DNA from: Orientallactaga sibirica
Taxonomy: Eukaryota > Chordata > Mammalia > Rodentia > Dipodidae
DNA length: 64,000 nt
Assembly (NCBI GenBank): GCA_036365145.1
Contig: JAEOAD010000045.1
Coordinates: forward strand, 18,393,501-18,457,500
Reading direction: 5' to 3'
Notes under the pieces: model-generated
What the model was told of the DNA's origin: nothing
The model's input: the letters and a program-made list of their open reading frames with translations, nothing else
Databases searched by the model: none
Program-made: the position numbers and the translations under genes
Shown: piece by piece, positions 20,146 through 31,314 of the stretch
Position numbering within the stretch: position 1 is the first letter of the stretch
Layout of the letters: every line of letters begins with the position of its first letter

Positions 20146-22379
20146 TCTCTCCTAGTGCCTGGCCAGCCTCTGACCCTAGCAGTGGCCTCAGGGAATGCAC
20201 TACTGTGCAGCTCTCCCAGAGTCTGAAGGATGAAGGGGGAGGGTCCTGGAAGGCCTGGGAGAGTGGCTCTGGGTGTGGATGGGGGTGGGGAGGACGCTGG
20301 TAGGCACAGTGATCTTTCTAGACGTGAACCTGGGCGAGTCACAGCATCTCAGGTGGGATGAACCATCAAGCTGGACCCCAGGGCAGGGCCCACGGCAGAA
20401 CACATCTCCAGGGCACATCGTGGGCCTGCTTTGGCCTTTCCCTTGACAGGCAGAGTCAGTCAACATCATGGCCCCAGTCTGTCTCTTGGTTCTGGAGCTG
20501 GGTGGGCAGGGGTCCCTATGGCTGGGGGTTGGGGGCAGGGAGTGGGTCCACCAGCCCCCCCCCATCTCCCTATTGATCTGCAGAGCAAGCCCTGCTCACG
20601 TCAGCTGCCCGCTGAACCCCGCACAATCCCTCATGTCTGCATTTAACTGCTAATGAAAAATAAATGTACTGTGACCAATAAGGGACATAGCTCACTTCTC
20701 CAGGGCCTCCGTCACGCCATTACGCCATGGCCTCCCTCCCACCTCTGGGAAGGAGCATTTATTAGGTGCCTTCAGGAGGGCACCCTCTAGGCTGCAGCTG
20801 TGCCCTCTAGCAAGGACACCATGAGTGGGTGGTAAAAGCAGACCACACTGGGTGTCCTCTAGGGACAGCAGGATGCTGCCTGGGTGGGCAGTGCCAGCTA
20901 CTCTCCCTCTAGCCCCAGGAGGCTTACCATGTGACCTCGACCCCGCCTTCTGCCTCACCCACAGATCTCAGTGAGGCCTCTCAACTGAACAGCGGCACCA
21001 CATACAGCGTGGTGGGTCTCGCCCCTTCTATAGTACAAGCCGCTGTGTGTGCAGACACCTCAGGCCCTTGAGTGAGGACTCCGTTTGCAGTGGCCTTTTT
21101 CCTCTCACGGGAGAGCTCGGTCACCCACTTTAGCTGCAGCGTGCACCCCCTGCCTGGGCTTCCCCCAGCCAGGCAGGAGCAATATCCTCTTTGCAGTCCC
21201 CTCCAGGAAGATGATGGAGGGACAAGCATGTGTGTCCATGTGTGCACGCATGCATGTGTGCATATGAAGGTGACAGGGGGCGGCACGGTAGCTACAAACA
21301 GGAAAAGAAGTAAAAGAGGTCCCACGGGCAGTGGTAGACAGAGACAAGACAGCCCCAGGTTAGGGGCATTGCCCCCTCTCCTGTGACTTGAAATGTATGT
21401 GTCTATTTCACACAAGCTGACTGAGCGCCATTCTGGGTCTGGGTCTGGGACACAGTATGAGAAGAGTGAGCTCACAGAGGCCCCGAGGAGACAAAACCCA
21501 GCAGAACTCAACACTTCTCATACTGACTGTGGGAGCTCGCTACGAAGGAGCAGGAGGGGCGAAGTTTCAGAAAGGCTGTGGGTGACCAGGATCCAGAAGG
21601 AAGCAGGCTCATCAGGAGGGGACATCTGAGAGGCATCCTGAATGTCACAGCCAGGCTGAATGCTGTGTAGGAAAAGGGTGGGTTGAAGGACCCCCAAACC
21701 AGGAAGCAACCAGAGAGGAGGGAGCAAGGGGACTCATGAGTCAGAGAGGGAGTGGGGGCCCGTTAGCATGGGAGCAAGGAGTTGGGATCGCATTGCTTGA
21801 CTGTGGGAGATGTCGGGGTGAGGCGTGGCAGTGGGCAAGTGCATGGAGAGGATGCTGTAGATAGACAGTTAGCCAGTGCACGGTGGCTACCTGCTTCGTT
21901 CTGATCACCTGGGAAGTGTCAATCAAGACCTCTGGAAGGTCTTGGACCCACACTCTTTGTCACTTACCTAAGCACCTGTCACATGCCCTGAGCCTCCCTT
22001 TGGAGTACAGGCCACACTCAGGATTGGGGTGGGTTTGTTTATAGACTGACTTTCATCTGACCATGAACTCCTGTGGGCAGGCAGAGCTTAGATGGCAGTA
22101 GAGTGTTGCGTGACTGAATGACCCCGACTCTTCTCCCTTGAAACGAAAATCTGCCCAAGGGTAGCCCCTTCATTTTTGTTCTGTGGGGAGACCTGGAGAG
22201 AGGGAGGGAGCAGCCCAAAGGTGGAGTCACAAAGGGCAGGCACAAAGGCCCTCACTGCCTGCTGACCAGCCACACCGGATATGGACATGCCCCTGTATGA
22301 AGCCTAGCTCTCTGCTTTCCTCACTGCGCTCTGAGGATAAAACCTTTCTGTGTAACTCAGAGGCCCAAGGTGGGTGTGA
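20146..22379. other. Intron 1 segment, largely unique
   Basis: More than 2 kb without a SINE. Open frames here, such as 20981-21514 on the minus strand, have no domain or splice support. A short AT-rich patch lies at 20635-20690 (taactgctaatgaaaaataa). Confidence 0.4.
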
Positions 22380-22475
22380 ACATGCTTTCAAATGTTTTAT
22401 TTTTAAAAGCACCACGAAAATATGAGGTGTGATTAATCAAGCTATTAATGAAGCTGCATTGACTGAGTGAGGTCT
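22380..22475. promoter_or_regulatory. AT-rich candidate conserved element
   Basis: It contains tgtgattaatcaagctatta followed by atgaagctgcattgactgag. GATTAATC is a perfect palindrome of the type bound by paired-class or HNF1-like homeodomain dimers. Conservation is inferred only. Confidence 0.35.
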
Positions 22476-24208
22476 CAGCCCTGTCAGCAGGCTAGGAGGG
22501 GTGTGGGCAGAATGTCACCTACTAGCTTCAGCCCCAGAAAGGTGAACACCAGCCACCCCACACGAGGAACGCAGCAGGGGGCAGGATGGCAAGCTTGCCT
22601 TTTCTTCCTGCCTGAGAAATGGTGTGGGTTTGAACCAGGGTTGCGGTGGGGAGGGGGGAGCAGGGCTGGGGCAAACCCGCCTCAGTTATGCTTGTGCTTC
22701 AGTCCTTCCTGGCAGCAGCCTGGCACTGAGCTCCCTTACCCTGCCTTAAGGGAGCCTCATGGCCACCTGTCTGTGAAGGCTGGCACTTCTTAGGTTCCTT
22801 TGGGACCTCTCTGGGTGTCCCAGCTCTCTAGGTAACACAGATGCTCCAGCAGCAGATGGAAGTATGACAGCAAAATGTACCAAGTCTGTTGTCCGGAATT
22901 TGTGCCCCTGCTGGTCTAAGGCTCGAGCTGTCCCCCTGGCCTCACTCCAGGGACTCACTTCACATCCGGGGCAGCTTGACGATATGGAATTCCTCAAGGG
23001 CTTTTTTGTACATTTGGTCCCAGGCTCTGTCTTCTTTTCACTTTCTGGCTAACAGCGCCTGAGTTTTCTTCCAAGAATGCCCCTACTCAGCGGTCCATGT
23101 GGCTCACCCCACCTGTGGCTCACCCCACCTGTGGCTCCTCCTCCAACCCTCCCTACCTGGTTCCTGGCCATGCAGGTCCACCATCTGCAGAGATAGGATT
23201 CCAGGATACTGGCTGGCCTGTGGGACAGAGTCTCTCTTCCTGTCAGGTTTAGAGCTCTGCAGTTGCTGCTACCACCAACAGCGGAGAGCCAGGCCCGCAG
23301 GTCCTGTGGGCCACCGTGAGGCCAAGTGCAAGGAGAGGCTGTTCATGGGTCTGAAGCTGGGGCTTGGGGACAGGAGCCAGCCAGGAGAAGAGAGACTGAC
23401 TCTCTGGGGGAGCATGTGAGTTCTGGGATTCCACCAGGCCTGAAGGCAGCGACGGCTTGGAGCTGAGAAGTTCCTTCCTTGGATGAAGCGAGTTGAAACT
23501 GGAATCCCTTCTTCCCAACCACCCCCTTCTACCTATATGAGTGGTGTCTGTCCATCCTGTAAGGACTGCTCAAATGTCTCCCTCCTCTAGGAAGCCTTCC
23601 CTGACCTCCAGACAAAGCTGCCTACACTCTTGAGATTGCAGATGGAAACCATATTGCCACCAGTTTTGAGTGTTTCTACTCAAACCGCCGTATCCTGAGA
23701 GCTGGGACTAGGTCTCAGATCTTGTGCAGCCCCAGCTCCTGGCCAGTGTCTGATGCATATAGCAAGTGCCCAACGAGTGCTTGTTGAATCCCATTTGCTA
23801 TAAAGGGCCCTGAGCCAAAAAATGGACAACACAAATTCTCTAGGAGCCAGCCTGGCTTCCTTTCCAATCAATTCCTCAAATGCCAGAGCTCTGCCCCAGC
23901 TCTGGGTGAGTGTGACGTCTGGGGAGGCACTGGGCCCAGTGGGAAGGGGACAGGGGTTTGGGAACCCAGCTGACCTGCAGACATGCAAGGAGGGGGATTT
24001 GCATTTCCCAGCCACCTGTGGCCTTGTGCTTGTGGCTCAAGATGGCTGCAAGATTATTTTAATTATTTGACAAACATGGGCAGTTCTGTGATGAGGAAGC
24101 TTCACCAGGAGGCTCTGCTCTGCAAAGAGTGTTTTGGAGTGTGAGGGGAAGGGGAGAGAACAAGCACAGTGCTGAGTAGTAGGGAGAGCATTGACAGTGA
24201 AGGTCGTG
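22476..24208. repeat. Intron 1 segment with L2 relic
   Basis: Unique-looking except 23560-23800, where ctcaaatgtctccctcctct, ggaagccttccctgacctcc and cgagtgcttgttgaatccca match the 3' end of L2 LINEs in sense orientation. Confidence 0.55.
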
Positions 24209-24362
24209 GGGTCTGGGAGATGGCTCAGTGGTTAAAATGCTTGCTTGCAAAGCACAAAGTGCTGCATATGTCTGGAGTTTGTTTGCAGTGGCAAGAGGCC
24301 CTGGAGTGCCTATACACACACACACACACACTCTCTCTCTCTCTAAATAAAAATATTTAAAA
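24209..24362 (+). repeat. DIP-like SINE, short
   Basis: It begins gggtctgggagatggctcag and skips part of the body before ctggagtttgtttgcagtgg. It ends in CA and CT runs and an A-rich tail. Confidence 0.9.
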
Positions 24363-24371
24363 ACAACAGTG

Positions 24372-24632
24372 TGAGCTGGAGAGATGGTTAAGAGGTTAAG
24401 GCACTTGCCTGCAAATTCTAAGGACCCAGATTTGATTCCTCAGTTCCCATGTAAGCCAGATGAGTTCATTTGCAGTGGCTGGAGACCCTGGCATGCCCAT
24501 TCTCTCTCTCTGCCTCTTTTTTTTTCTCTCTCTCAAATAAATGAATACAATAAATAAATAAATAAATAAATAAATATTTAAATAAATAAATGAATACAAT
24601 AAATAAATAAATAAATAAAATATTTAAAAGGA
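24372..24632 (+). repeat. DIP-like SINE with expanded AAAT tail
   Basis: The head is gctggagagatggttaagag and the tail is a long (AAAT)n tract with an internal repeated block (aaataaatgaatacaataaa occurs twice). The word aacagtg before the element recurs after the tail (aacagtgaagg). Confidence 0.92.
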
Positions 24633-25280
24633 ACAAACAGTGAAGGTGGGAATCCCACAGCCTGGGTTGGAACCAGTTTTCTGACCCCCTACATATTGCA
24701 GACCGAGGGGGCGCACTAAGAGCTGTAGGGGGTCTCAGAACTGCTCTGGGCTGCAGAACTTTGCAACCACCTGGTCCTATAGCCTGTCATACTTTTCTGT
24801 GAACGTGGCAAGCAGTGGTCACCCTGCACAGGGCGAAGGGGTGGGCAGGATGGTAAGACTTCCTTCCTTGTTCAGTACCATTGGCCACCCCCCCCAAATA
24901 CCCCGCTGAAGCTCCCTACAGCACAGGACTCCCTGGGGACAGGTCAGCAGCTAGGCTTTTGACTCATGGTGCTTGAATGCATGCATAAATGAATGAATGA
25001 GAGGACAATGATGATCTCTTCCATGTAGGAGCATGTGTGAAAGTGGGGTGACAGCCCTGTCAATGCCTCTCAGAAGGCAGGGCTACTCCCTGACCTGTGC
25101 TCCAACACATGTGTGAATGACACTCTGGTTTCCATGGTAATGTGCATGTGAAATATTACAGAAGCATTGAGACGCCGTCCCAAGCTCAGATTGAGTCAGC
25201 CCCTCCAGTGGCCTGGTCACGAGGACAGGCGCGGCGTCAGTAAGACACGCAGGCAGGCTGAGCTGCAAACGCACACATTC
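24633..25280. other. Intron 1 segment, no recognised feature
   Basis: Nothing was recognised beyond a short (GAAT)n patch near 24975-25000. Confidence 0.4.
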
Positions 25281-25660
25281 AAGCTTATCTCACCACAGGG
25301 CCTTTGCACTTGCTCTGCTCGGCCTGCCACCTGCTGCCTCCTACTCCTCCCACGGTTGCCCCTCTTCTTTCTCAGTCTCCACTCCAATGTCACCTCCCCA
25401 AAGGAGTCTCCATAAGTATACTAACTGTAGTGTTGGAGGAACCCCTGCCAGCCCACCTTTTTCCAAGTCTAATTTTCCCATGCACCTACCACTACCTGAA
25501 CTCCTCATTTACTCTTCTAAAATGTGTCACGACAGCTGCTGCAGCCCCAGTTCCCCGTCCGGGCCCGGCATGCAATGAAATACTGAGCAAACATGGGCCA
25601 AGTGCACCAATGACTAGCGCGGCTCTGTCCGGCACCCACCCACATTTGATGTCATATGTC
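25281..25660 (+). repeat. L2 LINE relic
   Basis: Words cacagggcctttgcacttgc and actccaatgtcacctcccca match the L2 3' region in sense orientation. Confidence 0.6.
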
Positions 25661-25794
25661 TGCCATTGCTAAGAGTCCCCGCCCTATCTGCAAAGGGGAC
25701 TCAGAAACTCTCAAGGACAGAATGTTGTGATGGGGAACTGATTCCTGGCACCCTACCCAGGACCCCCTCCCTGCCAAGGGGCCTTGCCTCAGGC

Positions 25795-25965
25795 TAGAGA
25801 AATAGTTAATAAAACTGAGGTCTAAATAAGCATTTGATTAACAAACGATAAAATAGCTATTGTGTCCCTGAATTAAGCTGTAATTGTGGCTGATAATTGG
25901 CTGGTTAGAATTTAATAAGCTGCAATTAAATAGAATGGAATCCAGGGTAATTATGTGGTCACAGA
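25795..25965. promoter_or_regulatory. AT-rich block with eight TAAT/ATTA cores, candidate enhancer
   Basis: In about 165 bases there are eight homeodomain-type cores, among them gttaataaaa, gattaacaaa, ctgtaattgt, gataattggc, gcaattaaat and ggtaattatg. There is no SINE or simple repeat, and the base composition differs sharply from both flanks. Enhancer function is inference. Confidence 0.45.
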
Positions 25966-26580
25966 GCCCAGGGAGAAGTGGGAAAGGAAGGAAGGAGGCT
26001 TTTCCCTGCTTTGGCATTGCTGGCTGGTGTGTGTGCCTGTGGGCATGCTCCTGGTTTGGGTGAGGTGGTGATGGCGTATGCCGTGGTGGTGTGTCCATGT
26101 CCCACATTCCTCCCTCCACCTGTCACCTGGCAGAGGTGGTGGGCCTATGCCCCTTGCCACCCAGTGCAGTGCCAGCATGAGAGTTCCCAGCTAAAAGAGA
26201 TAGAAAAGAATTGCTGGCAGAATTCCCTGCAGGGCGGGAGGCCAAAGAAGGGTGGTCTGGAAGGTTCTGGGAACATGAGGGAGGAGGGAAGTGGAGCTGA
26301 GGGGAAGGGGTCCTCTTGTCTTCCTAATGAAATAGGCTCAGAGAGCTGGGGGTGGGGGGCTCACACAGCAAGCCATGGAAGAGCTGGGTCCAATATTAAG
26401 ATTAACAAGGGTAACTCCATGGGCCTGCAGGTTAGAAAGTGATCCTTTCTCCAAGGCCAGCTCCCAAGCCCTTGGGCTTCCTCTGTGCCCTCCACCAGGT
26501 AAATGCGCATGCATAATTGTTTCGTAAATGCAGTAGGGTTCAGACCTGTCCCAGTCAGGTGTGCCCCCCTCCCCCGCAAA
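25966..26580. other. Intron 1 segment, no recognised feature
   Basis: No repeat or exon was recognised. Confidence 0.4.
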
Positions 26581-26584
26581 CCCT

Positions 26585-26735
26585 CAGGGATGATGAATGG
26601 CCGCTGCCTGTGTGGCCATTTATGACCCCATCAGCATTTTTACAATGTTGCTGGTAGTTAATTTAATTAAAGACCCTGTCCTGGATATGATGGCATTTCA
26701 TATCTCACTGGCTTAATGTGAGCTCAGCCAGAGCT
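26585..26735. promoter_or_regulatory. Candidate conserved non-coding block
   Basis: It contains ggccatttatgaccccatca and gtagttaatttaattaaaga, the latter a compound TAATTTAATTA site, then atggcatttcatatctcact. The sequence is non-repetitive. Confidence 0.4.
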
Positions 26736-26976
26736 GAGGCCAAGAGTGGCTTAGGGACCACAGCAGTGCTTGTGTGCTGAGCAAGGACCAGAGCCTGTAG
26801 ACATGAGGGAGTCACCTGCCCTTGGCTGGTGGGACACATTTGTCCATAACCACAGCCACCACATGCACGTGCATGATCATAGCAACAGTTTTGTCTTCCT
26901 TTTCAAGGATTTTCTCATTTTTATACCTCATAATGGTTCCAGGAGGCAAGTAAGAACTATCCTTGCTTGTTGGTGT

Positions 26977-26978
26977 TG

Positions 26979-27025
<47 letters not shown>
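26977..27025. repeat. (GT)n microsatellite
   Basis: A GT run of about 24 units beginning after ggtgttgggg. Confidence 0.96.
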
Positions 27026-27026
<1 letters not shown>

Positions 27027-27077
27027 TATATGCATGTGTACTGCAGTTGCATGTGCCCCTACATATGTGTGCAGAGG

Positions 27078-27345
27078 TCAGAAGAGGATGTCGGGAGTCT
27101 ACCTCTCTTTTGCCTTATTTCCCTGAGACAGAGTCTCACTGAGCCTGGAGCAAGGTCGTTTTTCAGTTAGGCTGGCTCACCAATAAGCCCCAGTGCTTCT
27201 CCTGTCTCCAGCCCCACTCAGTGCTGGGGTTGCAGGTATGTGTGACCACACTCAGCTTTTTACAAGGGTGCTAGAAATTGAACTCAGGGCCTCATGCTTA
27301 TATAGCAAGAACTCTTACCTGCTGAGCCATATCCCCAAACCCCAA
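27078..27345 (-). repeat. Old rodent interspersed repeat with ID-like end
   Basis: It includes gagacagagtctcactgagc, ggctggctcaccaataagcc and a terminal ctgctgagccatatccccaa. It is the same family as the split copy at 6400-7468. I do not recognise a formal family name. Confidence 0.6.
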
Positions 27346-27362
27346 GAAATTATTATTACTTT

Positions 27363-27484
27363 GTTGTTGTTTTTTTTTCGAGGTAGCATCTCACTCTAGC
27401 TCCAGCTGGCCTCAAACTCATGAAATCCTCTTACCTCAGCCTCCCGAGTGCTGGGATTAAAGGCGTGCAACACCATGCCCAACT
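27363..27484 (-). repeat. B1-like SINE, internally shortened
   Basis: Antisense copy lacking about 40 bases between ctagctccagctgg and cctcaaactcatgaaatcct. Confidence 0.92.
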
Positions 27485-27499
27485 AAGAACTATTATTAT

Positions 27500-27721
27500 T
27501 ATTTTAATTTTTATTTATTCATTTGAGACAGAGAGAGGGGGAGAGAGAGAGAGAAAGAGAGAGAGTGAGAGAATGGGTGGCCAGGGCCTCTAGCCACTGC
27601 AAACGAGCTCCAGACGCATGCACCACCATGTGCATCTGGCTTACGTGGGAACTGGAGAACCAAACTGGGGTCCTTAGGCTTCACAGGCAAGTGCCTTAAC
27701 AGCTAAGCCATCTCTCCACCC
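27500..27721 (-). repeat. DIP-like SINE
   Basis: A complete antisense copy with a GA-rich run then agctccagacgcatgcacca and taagccatctctccacccc. The word attattattat flanks both ends. Confidence 0.94.
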
Positions 27722-27727
27722 CTATTA

Positions 27728-27961
27728 TTATTTTTAATATTTTTATTTATTTATTTGCAAGCAGAGGGTGATAAAGCACGCACACACACACAGAGGAAGA
27801 GAGAGAGAGAATGGGCACATCAGGGCCTCTAGCCACTGCAAAAGAACTCCAGACGCATGTACCATCTTGTGCATCTGGCTTTACATGAGTACTGGGGAAT
27901 GTAACCAGGGTCGTTAGGCTTTGCAGACAAGTGCCTTAACCACTGAGCCATTTCTCCAGCC
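27728..27961 (-). repeat. DIP-like SINE
   Basis: Back to back with the previous copy and at the same TATTATTAT target. It contains a CA run (27778-27792) inside the GA-rich part. Confidence 0.94.
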
Positions 27962-28848
27962 CCAGAACTATTATTTTAAATCTACAACTGGCAGGTGAGG
28001 AAACAAGCATGGAGCAGAGAAATGAATAATGAGTGACATGCTCCTACCCGGGCAGGCCAGCTGCAGTGCTGTAACCAGGGCACATGCCTTCAGTAAATAC
28101 CTGCTGAATACAACATGCCAGGAGCTAGCTGTGTTAGGTCCTGGCCAGAAAAAACAGCACCCATGATGGGTCCTCATTCCTTCCCCGGTGAAGTGGCCTA
28201 GTGAATCCAACCACACCAAGACACCCAGGGTACAACTGTCCTCTAACATTCATGGGCCATCCCAACCCCAGGATGGTGACACTGTGACTGTGACTCTTGT
28301 TCTGAGCACTGAACCCTCTGCACACTTCTTCATACATGAGGCAACTGGAAAACCCAGAGTCCGTGACAGGCCCAGCTCTGGCCAGGAGTCCTCCCATGTC
28401 CAGGCAGCGGTGGAGATTGGTTCACAGTGGCCCTCCATCTGCCATTTATCTCACTGCACTGTCCTTCCCTGTCCTTGCTCATGCAGCCACCTCTCTGGGC
28501 GGCAGGCGGGGGGAAGGGGAGGTCCTACTTTCACGGGTTCCCACCAGCTCCTTGCCTATGGCGTCCCACATCTCTCCAGCCCCTTCTCTACTTTGGAGTT
28601 ACAACGTCTGGGTTCACACTGGACACTTTCCAAACCAGCCTGGGGGCTCCCCCACAGTCCTGGCTTCCCCAGGACTTCCTCTGTTAGCTAGGTCACTGCT
28701 TCCCAAAGAGCCTCTGAGAAACCAGGCCTCTGCTCACTGACCGTCCACTGTTCTGTCCCCATGTCCCTCCCCCAGACTCTTTCCTGCTGACTCTCTGGCT
28801 CCTGCTAGGCCACCCAGTTCACTTCGTCTTCCACACAAACCTTATGAA
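27962..28848. other. Intron 1 segment with MIR-like traces
   Basis: 28000-28110 has MIR-like wording (ggtgaggaaacaagcatgga). The rest is unrecognised, and open frames on both strands lack support. Confidence 0.4.
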
Positions 28849-29182
28849 GTGGTTTGATTCAGGTGTCCCCCATAAACTGAGGTGTTCTGAATGCTAAGCT
28901 CCCAGCTGATGGAGATTTGGGGATTAACGCCTTCTGTATTATTGGGGGCAGGCTTATGGGTATTGTAGTCAGCTTCATCTTGCCAGTGTTTGGCACACTC
29001 TCCCGTTGCTGTTGTCCATGTTGGCCAGGGGGTGATGTCCACCCTCTGCTCATGCCATTGTTTTCCCCTGCCATTGTGGAGCTTCCCCTCGAGTCTGTAA
29101 GCCAAAATAAACCCCCTTTTCCCAAAAGCTACTCTGGGTCAGGTGATTTCTACCAGCAATGCGAACCTGACTGCAACACCTC
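28849..29182 (+). mobile_element. MaLR-like solo LTR, copy A
   Basis: A non-coding LTR relic: gtggtttgattcaggtgtcc, cccataaactgaggtgttct, gccagtgtttggcacactct, gagtctgtaagccaaaataa and ctaccagcaatgcgaacctg. It is the same family as copies near 33205, 49440 and 56556. Confidence 0.75.
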
Positions 29183-29819
29183 AACTATGTCACCATGGTG
29201 CTACTTGTGGAAAGCATATCTGAGCCACACCTCCAGATCCCTCCAAGGTTCTCACTGACCACAGAGCGGTGTTGGCTGGCTCCCCAGGCTCCCACCCCAC
29301 CACGTACCGCTACGAGAGTGGGATTTCCTCCTCACCTGTGGGACCCCTGCCCATTCCCAAGGCTTCCAGCTCGGCTAATTTACGTGTGACGATTTTCTAT
29401 CCCTCCTCAACTCCTGAAGCTGGGGGTGAGATGTGCAACTTGTTCCTGGACCTCCTGTGGTTGAGGACACTAGCTGACTGACAAAAGACTGACTATGTTG
29501 GACCTCCCCCACACGACCCTACATCCTCAGGGCACACGTAAGTCCACACACACACACACACACTCGTTTTACTAGTGTTCTACTCAGGAACTGGCAGGAA
29601 TCAGCAACAGCAGTGCCTATTCTGCTACCTGGCTGTGTGACCACTACCCAGCCACTCCCTTCTCTGTGTCTCAGAAGGGCTGGGACTGTCCAGAGGCTGG
29701 AGAGAGCCATGTTCATCCTGTGGTCAGCTCAGCCCAGCTAACTGCTGTCACTCAGGCGGGCAGACTGAACAGGGTGTGTGAATTTGAGAAGCTGGAAATG
29801 CATTCTGCTGTGAAACCTT
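29183..29819. other. Intron 1 segment with short CA run and MIR trace
   Basis: A CA run lies at 29550-29571. 29595-29675 has MIR wording (acctggctgtgtgaccacta). Otherwise unrecognised. Confidence 0.45.
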
Positions 29820-30250
29820 TTTTTTTTTTTTTTTTAAAAAAAAAAGATTTTTGCTGGGCGTGGTGGCGCACGCCTTTAATCCCAGCACTCGGGAGACAGA
29901 GGTAGGAGGATTGCCATGAGTTCGAGGCCACCCTGAGACTACATAGCTAATTCCAGGTCAGCCTGGACCAGAGTGAGACCCTACCTTGAAAAACCAAAAA
30001 AAATAAAAAAAATAATAATAAAAAAATTAAAAAAGATTTTATTTATTTATTTATTAGAGACAGAGAGAGGGAGAGAGAAAAAGAGTGAGTGAGAATGGGC
30101 ATGCCAGGGCCTCTAGCCACTGCAAACGAACTCTAGACGCATGCGCCACCATGTGCATCTGGTTTACGTGGGACTTAAGAGAATCAAATCAGGGTCCTTA
30201 GGTTTCACAGGCATGCACCTTAATCGCTAAGCCATCTCTCCAGCCCATGA
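29820..30250 (-). repeat. DIP-like SINE carrying an inserted B1
   Basis: The antisense DIP-like body (30036-30246) is separated from its T-rich tail (29818-29852) by a B1. The pair is bounded by gtgaaacctttt at 29811 and 30251, the original DIP target duplication. Confidence 0.92.
29853..30034 (+). repeat. B1-like SINE inside a DIP-like SINE
   Basis: A sense copy starting gctgggcgtggtggcgcacg with an A-rich tail. It is flanked by aaaaagattt on both sides. This copy is younger than the DIP element it interrupts. Confidence 0.94.
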
Positions 30251-30359
30251 CGTGAAACCTTTTATACTCCAATGCTGACAACTAATTTAAACATGTAGAC
30301 AACTGCATGGGACAAACAATTTGGTAGGCGAAAGCCATGCTAGATAATGTCCAAGGTCT

Positions 30360-30584
30360 TTCTTTCCTTCCTTCCTTTCCTTCCTTCCTTCCTTCCTTCC
30401 TTCCTTCCTTCCTTCCTTCCTTCCTTCCTTCTTTCTTTCTTTCTTTTTTGAGGTAGGGTCTCATTCTGGCCCAGGCTGACCTGGAATTACTATGTAGTCT
30501 CAGGGTGGCCTCGAACTCACAGTGATCCTCCTACCTCTGCCTCCCAAGTGCTGGGATTAAAGGCGTGCGCCACCACGCCCGGCT
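30360..30584 (-). repeat. B1-like SINE with (CTTC)n tail expansion
   Basis: The (CTTC)n/(CTTT)n tract at 30360-30445 sits inside the target duplication ccaaggtct (30351-30359 and 30585-30593). The microsatellite is therefore the expanded poly-A tail of this B1. Confidence 0.94.
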
Positions 30585-30593
30585 CCAAGGTCT

Positions 30594-30895
30594 ATTTCTA
30601 AGTTAGCTGTTGGCGTTACAACAGGAAAAGCGGGGAGGGGGGTCTTCTTTCTTGCCACCAAGGCTCCCTCAGACACTCAGACTCTGTCACCCTCTGCTTG
30701 GTCTCTTCTCTCCTGCTCTTCCTGGTCAGCCACCCATGGTCTGGGAAACCCACTTCATCACCACCTCCTCACAGAAGTGCCTTGGGATCAGGGCAGAGGC
30801 TGGAGGGTCATCTGCCCATCCCACAGGTGGCTGAGGCATAACTGCCGGAAGCTGGTGTCTTCCTTCAGCTGAGGGGTCTAAAGTGTGAGAACTCG
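30594..30895. other. Intron 1 segment, no recognised feature
   Basis: About 300 bases of apparently unique sequence. Confidence 0.4.
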
Positions 30896-31068
30896 GGCAG
30901 AAGAAATGGCTCAGTGGTTAAGGTTCTAGCTTGCAAAGCCTGCTGGCCTGGGTTCAATACCCCATGTAAAAGCCAGATGAACAAAGTGGTGTGTGCCACT
31001 GGATTTGTTTGCAGTGGCAAGCGGTAAGCCCATTCTTTCTTTCTCTTAAATAAAATTTTTAAAAAGCA
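30896..31068 (+). repeat. DIP-like SINE, diverged
   Basis: It opens cgggcagaagaaatggctca and shows many differences from the other copies, including gctggcctgggttcaatacc. It ends cttaaataaaatttttaaaa. Confidence 0.85.
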
Positions 31069-31310
31069 TGAAAACTCACCCGAAGGAGGCAGGGAAGCAG
31101 ACTGGGGCCTTTGGTCTGGGTCTCAGATTGCCACCAGGTGGAACCAGCAGATGGCTGCTTCAGTCTCAAGCAATGGGGCTAGGGCATCCCCCTCCACCCG
31201 CCCAGCTCCCTCCAAGGAGCAGACTCCCTCCCCATCTTGGGAGGAAGGAGTCCAGGCCTGGCTTCGACCTTCCCGCTGGGAAGAGGGTGTCTGGCTGCGC
31301 CCATCACACC
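31069..31310. other. Intron 1 segment, no recognised feature
   Basis: Short unique stretch between a SINE and an AT-rich block. Confidence 0.4.
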
Positions 31311-31314
31311 CTTG

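Noticed and set aside
24550..24632. Regular AAAT units considered as a CRISPR-like or satellite array
   Set aside because: It is the expanded tail of a SINE, with no spacers.
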